Source: CAZQRW01 sp964596115 (GTDB taxonomy: Bacteria > Hydrothermota > UBA3072 > B12-G15). Taken from it: a DNA stretch of 54,086 nucleotides. Shown piece by piece: positions 51,714-54,086 of this stretch; the first letter of the stretch is position 1, and each line of letters opens with the position of its first letter. The stretch covers positions 1-54,086 of the forward strand of contig CAZQRW010000005.1 of the NCBI GenBank assembly GCA_964596115.1. The letters run 5' to 3'. Below the pieces are notes generated by a model that saw nothing but the letters and a program-made list of their open reading frames with translations, was not told where the DNA came from and did no database searches. The translations under genes and the position numbers were made by a program.

Positions 51714-52597
51714 ATGGAAACCTGGGATAAGAAAAAATCAGTTTTATGGCTGAGTGGTATTGTGGTTATTACAATTATTGCTGGTATAGTGGCTGGTGTT
51801 GTAACTAATATCAATCCAGTTTCAAAGATTATTGGTATTCTTATTGGACTCTTTATTCCCATCAGTATTGAACTTCTAAGGAAAAAAGACCCTGTAAAGT
51901 ACTATGGACTTGATTTCGTTTCATTAAAGAACGTAAACATCAAACTTGTCATTGGCATAGCGGTTTTAATTTTTGCTATTGTTGCAATTATTGACAATCT
52001 TTACTTCCATTTATGGAGCCTTGTAGTTAATCCGAACTCCAAAGTTCCCATTGGTTCAGATTCCACTGCATTAGCACGGAGTAACATATTCTATCTTGCA
52101 ATATTTACAGTTTCCATAGGTACATTAATGGAAGAATTGTGGTTCAGGGGATTAATTCAGTATAAGATTAAAGCCATAAGGTTTCTCAAACGAATAAACC
52201 CTCATTTCGCCATTATTATACAAAGTATTCTTTTTGGTTTAGTGCATTTTTTGGCTGCATATTATGGCACAGATTTACCAATAGCAATAAAAGTGTATTT
52301 CTTTGTCTACCCAGCAGTTATTGGATTAATACTGGGANNNNNNNNNNNNNNNNNNNNNNNNNNNNNNNNNNNNNNNNNNNNNNNNNNNNNNNNNNNNNNN
52401 NNNNNNNNNNNNNNNNNNNNNNNNNNNNNNNNNNNNNAGCAATAAAAGTGTATTTCTTTGTCTACCCAGCAGTTATTGGATTAATACTGGGATATACCAA
52501 CGAAAGATATAATTCACTCTGGCCCGGATGGATAATGCACTTTACCAATAACTTTTTGATGGTAATTGGGTTAACTATTTATTTCAGGTTACACTAA
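51714..52597 (+). CDS. CPBP-family intramembrane metalloprotease, interrupted by an assembly gap
   Basis: The gene is split by 100 Ns (52338-52437). The 55 bp before the gap recur exactly after it. Merging the two copies yields one open frame of 242 residues ending at TAA 52595-52597. About seven to eight membrane spans are visible. Catalytic motifs of the CPBP/CAAX protease family are MEELWFRGLIQYKIK (EExxxR) and FGLVHFLAAYYG. The third, IMHFTNNFLM (HxxxN), is found only after the gap. Substrate unknown. Read literally across the Ns, the frame breaks. Confidence 0.85.
52338..52437. other. Scaffold gap of 100 N with duplicated 55-bp flanks
   Basis: Positions 52283-52337 and 52438-52492 are identical 55-bp sequences on either side of the N-run. 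This is what a scaffolder leaves when two contigs overlap by the assembly k-mer but are not joined. No real sequence is likely missing. Confidence 0.9.
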
Positions 52598-52618
52598 GTA
52601 GCCTACAGCCGCTATGCC

Positions 52619-52646
52619 TTGACAATCTATAAACAAGTCATTAAGT
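52619..52646 (+). promoter_or_regulatory. Possible leaderless promoter of the Smr gene
   Basis: TTGACA (52619-52624), 16 bp, then a poor -10 match TTAAGT (52641-52646). ATG follows 7 bp later at 52654. Geometry fits the other leaderless promoters, but the -10 box is weak. Confidence 0.35.
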
Positions 52647-52653
52647 TATTTCT

Positions 52654-53025
52654 ATGGAAGATATTATTGAAGAGTGGCTGAAAAAACATCCAATAATTGA
52701 TAAGGACAAACAGGTAAAAGACAAAAAAAAGAGAAAAACGAAAAAAAGCTATAATAAGGCATATGATAAAGTGATAGATTTACACGGGTATAATAAGGAG
52801 GATGCATATTCATTGATACAAAAGGAAATAGAGTTCGCTCGGGTGCATCATTTAAGGAACATATTAATCATACATGGGATAGGCATACATAGTAAAGAAA
52901 TACCTGTTTTGAAAGATCTGGTTATAAAGATCGCAAAATCAAATAAAAATGTAGAGGATTTTCACCAGGCTCCAGTAAAGGATGGGGGCGAAGGCGCCAC
53001 CGTCCTATACCTAAAATTGAAATAA
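52654..53025 (+). CDS. Smr-domain protein
   Basis: 123 residues. A charged N-terminal region (KDKQVKDKKKRKTKKSYNK) is followed by the Smr domain: VIDLHGYNKEDAYSLIQKEI, then ILIIHGIGIHSKEI and a C-terminal strand GGEGATVLYLKLK. The DLHG and IHG-x-G motifs are those of MutS2-type Smr nucleases. Stand-alone Smr proteins are linked to DNA repair or, in E. coli SmrB, to cleavage of mRNA at collided ribosomes. Which applies is unknown. Confidence 0.88.
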   Translation: MEDIIEEWLKKHPIIDKDKQVKDKKKRKTKKSYNKAYDKVIDLHGYNKEDAYSLIQKEIEFARVHHLRNILIIHGIGIHSKEIPVLKDLVIKIAKSNKNVEDFHQAPVKDGGEGATVLYLKLK

Positions 53026-53140
53026 ATTGAAGTCACATTCTTGAAAGCCTGCATCACAGGAAAAAAAGTTTGCAAATTCACAGCACCCAGTTTTTAATTG
53101 GAAATTATTTGAGAATTTGTTTTTGACACTTGTAAAACCT

Positions 53141-53168
53141 TTGACAGAATAGGTAAATTAGGTAAAAT
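53141..53168 (+). promoter_or_regulatory. Promoter, TTGACA-N16-TAAAAT
   Basis: TTGACA (53141-53146), 16 bp, TAAAAT (53163-53168); the predicted start falls on the ATG at 53175. The boxes and geometry are identical to those of the promoter at 380-407. Confidence 0.6.
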
Positions 53169-53174
53169 GTCATT

Positions 53175-53240
53175 ATGGGGAGAGTGTTGGGAAATGCGAT
53201 AGAAGTGGGGACAAAATCGAAGAGAGAAATAAAGGTATGA
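53175..53240 (+). CDS. Possible 21-residue leaderless upstream peptide
   Basis: An ATG exactly at the predicted transcript start opens a 21-codon frame (MGRVLGNAIEVGTKSKREIK plus one residue), ending at TGA 53238-53240. The MBL gene follows with its own AAAAGGAG site. It may be translated as a leader or may be chance. Confidence 0.3.
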   Translation: MGRVLGNAIEVGTKSKREIKV

Positions 53241-53255
53241 TAAAAAGGAGAAAAT

Positions 53256-54005
53256 ATGAAAATAAAGTGTTTTGTTGTTGGCCCAATTCTTACGAATTGT
53301 TATGTGGTTTCCTGTGAGCAAACGAGGGAAGCAATTGTAATTGACCCTGGATTTACTAATGAAGGGGATGGGGGAGAGGTTCTTCGTGAAATAATAAAAG
53401 AAGATATAAAGGTAAAATACATTGTAATTACGCATGGACATTTTGACCATACAAGTGGTATTAGGATTTTGAAGAAGGAGACAGGTGCGAAAATTCTTAT
53501 TCACGAAAAAGATGCAGAGCTTCTGCCAGAGCCCTGGAAAGGAATTAGTGAAAATATAAGTAGAGGTGAGCAACTTAAATGTCCCGCGTGTGGTTCATCA
53601 TCAGTGCATTTTGTAGTTGCTGCGGATAATAAAAAAGCAAGTGTAAAATGCGATGATTGCGGGATGCATATAGAGCTCGCGTCTTCCCCTTCTGCTGACA
53701 TAATGCTTAAAGATGGAGATAAAATAGAGTTTGGAAACTACAAATTTCAGGTTATTCATACGCCAGGACACAGCAAGGGAGGCATATCACTATACTGTAA
53801 AGAAGAAAATGCGCTTTTCAGTGGAGACACACTCTTTGCCGGGGCGATTGGAAGAACTGACATATTTTACTCCTCGTATGAAGAAATTATGGATTCTCTG
53901 AAGAACAAATTGCTGACACTACCCGATGATACAGTTGTATATCCTGGACACGGAGACGCTACGACAATAGGCAAGGAGAGAAGGAGCAATCCTTATCTGG
54001 TTTAA
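53256..54005 (+). CDS. MBL-fold hydrolase with inserted zinc ribbon
   Basis: 249 residues of the glyoxalase-II-like MBL family. THGHFDHTSG (HxHxDH at 60-65), IHTPGHSKGGISLY, FSGDTLFAGAIGRTDIF and YPGHGDATTIGKE supply all usual metal ligands. Between the first and second motif blocks is an insertion with CPAC (109-112) and CDDC (132-135), a zinc-ribbon-like unit not found in ordinary glyoxalase II. AAAAGGAG precedes the ATG. Possible substrates are hydroxyacyl-glutathione-like thioesters or a persulfide, but no fused rhodanese is present. Confidence 0.88.
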   Translation: MKIKCFVVGPILTNCYVVSCEQTREAIVIDPGFTNEGDGGEVLREIIKEDIKVKYIVITHGHFDHTSGIRILKKETGAKILIHEKDAELLPEPWKGISENISRGEQLKCPACGSSSVHFVVAADNKKASVKCDDCGMHIELASSPSADIMLKDGDKIEFGNYKFQVIHTPGHSKGGISLYCKEENALFSGDTLFAGAIGRTDIFYSSYEEIMDSLKNKLLTLPDDTVVYPGHGDATTIGKERRSNPYLV

Positions 54006-54086
54006 CCCTGGTTTATCACCCTCCTTTAGACTTCTTTCTGTCCCTAAGCCTTCTAAACCCTCAATAAGCTATACATATATACCCTC
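54006..54086. other. Right-end flank, nothing recognised
   Basis: 81 bp after the MBL stop codon. No gene, hairpin with U-tract or repeat is evident. Confidence 0.4.

Noticed and set aside
1..54086. CRISPR arrays, rRNA genes or prophage
   Set aside because: No regularly spaced repeats, rRNA-like sequence or phage structural genes were seen anywhere in the window.

Overview
The window looks like a chromosomal segment of an uncultivated, anaerobic, low-GC bacterium with a Gram-negative type envelope. Anaerobiosis is suggested by a large set of flavin and iron-sulfur oxidoreductases. The envelope type is suggested by a phosphoheptose isomerase, a GT9 heptosyltransferase-like enzyme and several other glycosyltransferases. 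MEP-pathway isoprenoid genes (ispD, ispE), spoVG, C-type (zinc) ribosomal protein S18 and a ferredoxin/geranylgeranyl-reductase/GGGP-synthase trio are also present. I cannot assign a phylum from sequence reading alone. A 100-N run shows that this is scaffolded draft sequence.

Layout. Positions 1-413 hold the start of a transposase-like gene broken by simple palindromic repeats. A membrane GAF/chemoreceptor-like protein follows (414-2471). Then come two leftward operons. One is hutU-hutI-TPR-ExeA-type ATPase-TPR-metallo-beta-lactamase fold (9692 to 2506). The other is scpB-rluB-dnaQ/dinG-methyltransferase (14272 to 9776). From 14710 to 29335 a rightward run carries a Cys-rich ArsR regulator, an HdrA with a GltD module inserted in it, and an MvhD/FlxD-like protein. 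It continues with FlxC-, FlxB- and FlxA-like subunits, a second HdrA, HdrC and HdrB. Then follow an AhpD-like protein, TusA, DsrE2, DsrE, DsrF- and DsrH-like proteins and a GcvH/LbpA-like lipoyl-carrier protein. A half-size TauE/SafE permease gene follows (29585-29944), then an antiporter, an MFS transporter and five glycosyltransferases (to 38174). From 51434 back to 38161, 18 protein genes and one tRNA gene run leftward: alaS, ferredoxin, GGR, GGGP synthase, gmhA, ispE, spoVG, tRNA-Gln, prs, rplY, pth, rpsF, ssb, rpsR, rplI, a DUF151 nuclease, dtd, yicC, gmk and ispD. The right end holds a CPBP protease gene interrupted by the N-run, an Smr protein and a zinc-ribbon-containing MBL hydrolase.

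How the parts may work together. The 15-gene block (14997-29335) looks like a fusion of two systems normally discussed apart. One is the NADH-linked, probably flavin-bifurcating FlxABCD-HdrABC complex of anaerobes. The other is the sulfur-carrier set (TusA, DsrE family, lipoate-carrier protein) that accompanies sHdr sulfur oxidation. No dsrAB, dsrC, apr, sat or qmo genes are in the window. I infer a soluble machine that moves electrons between NAD(P)H or ferredoxin and a protein-bound persulfide, disulfide or lipoyl-sulfur carrier. Its direction cannot be read from the sequence. This is the most promising candidate for an undescribed system here.

A second theme is promoter architecture. Many transcription units have a TTGACA-like box, exactly 16 bp, a TANNNT-like box, and then a start codon 6-9 bp further on. 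These transcripts would be leaderless or nearly so, whereas genes with good Shine-Dalgarno sites have normal leaders.
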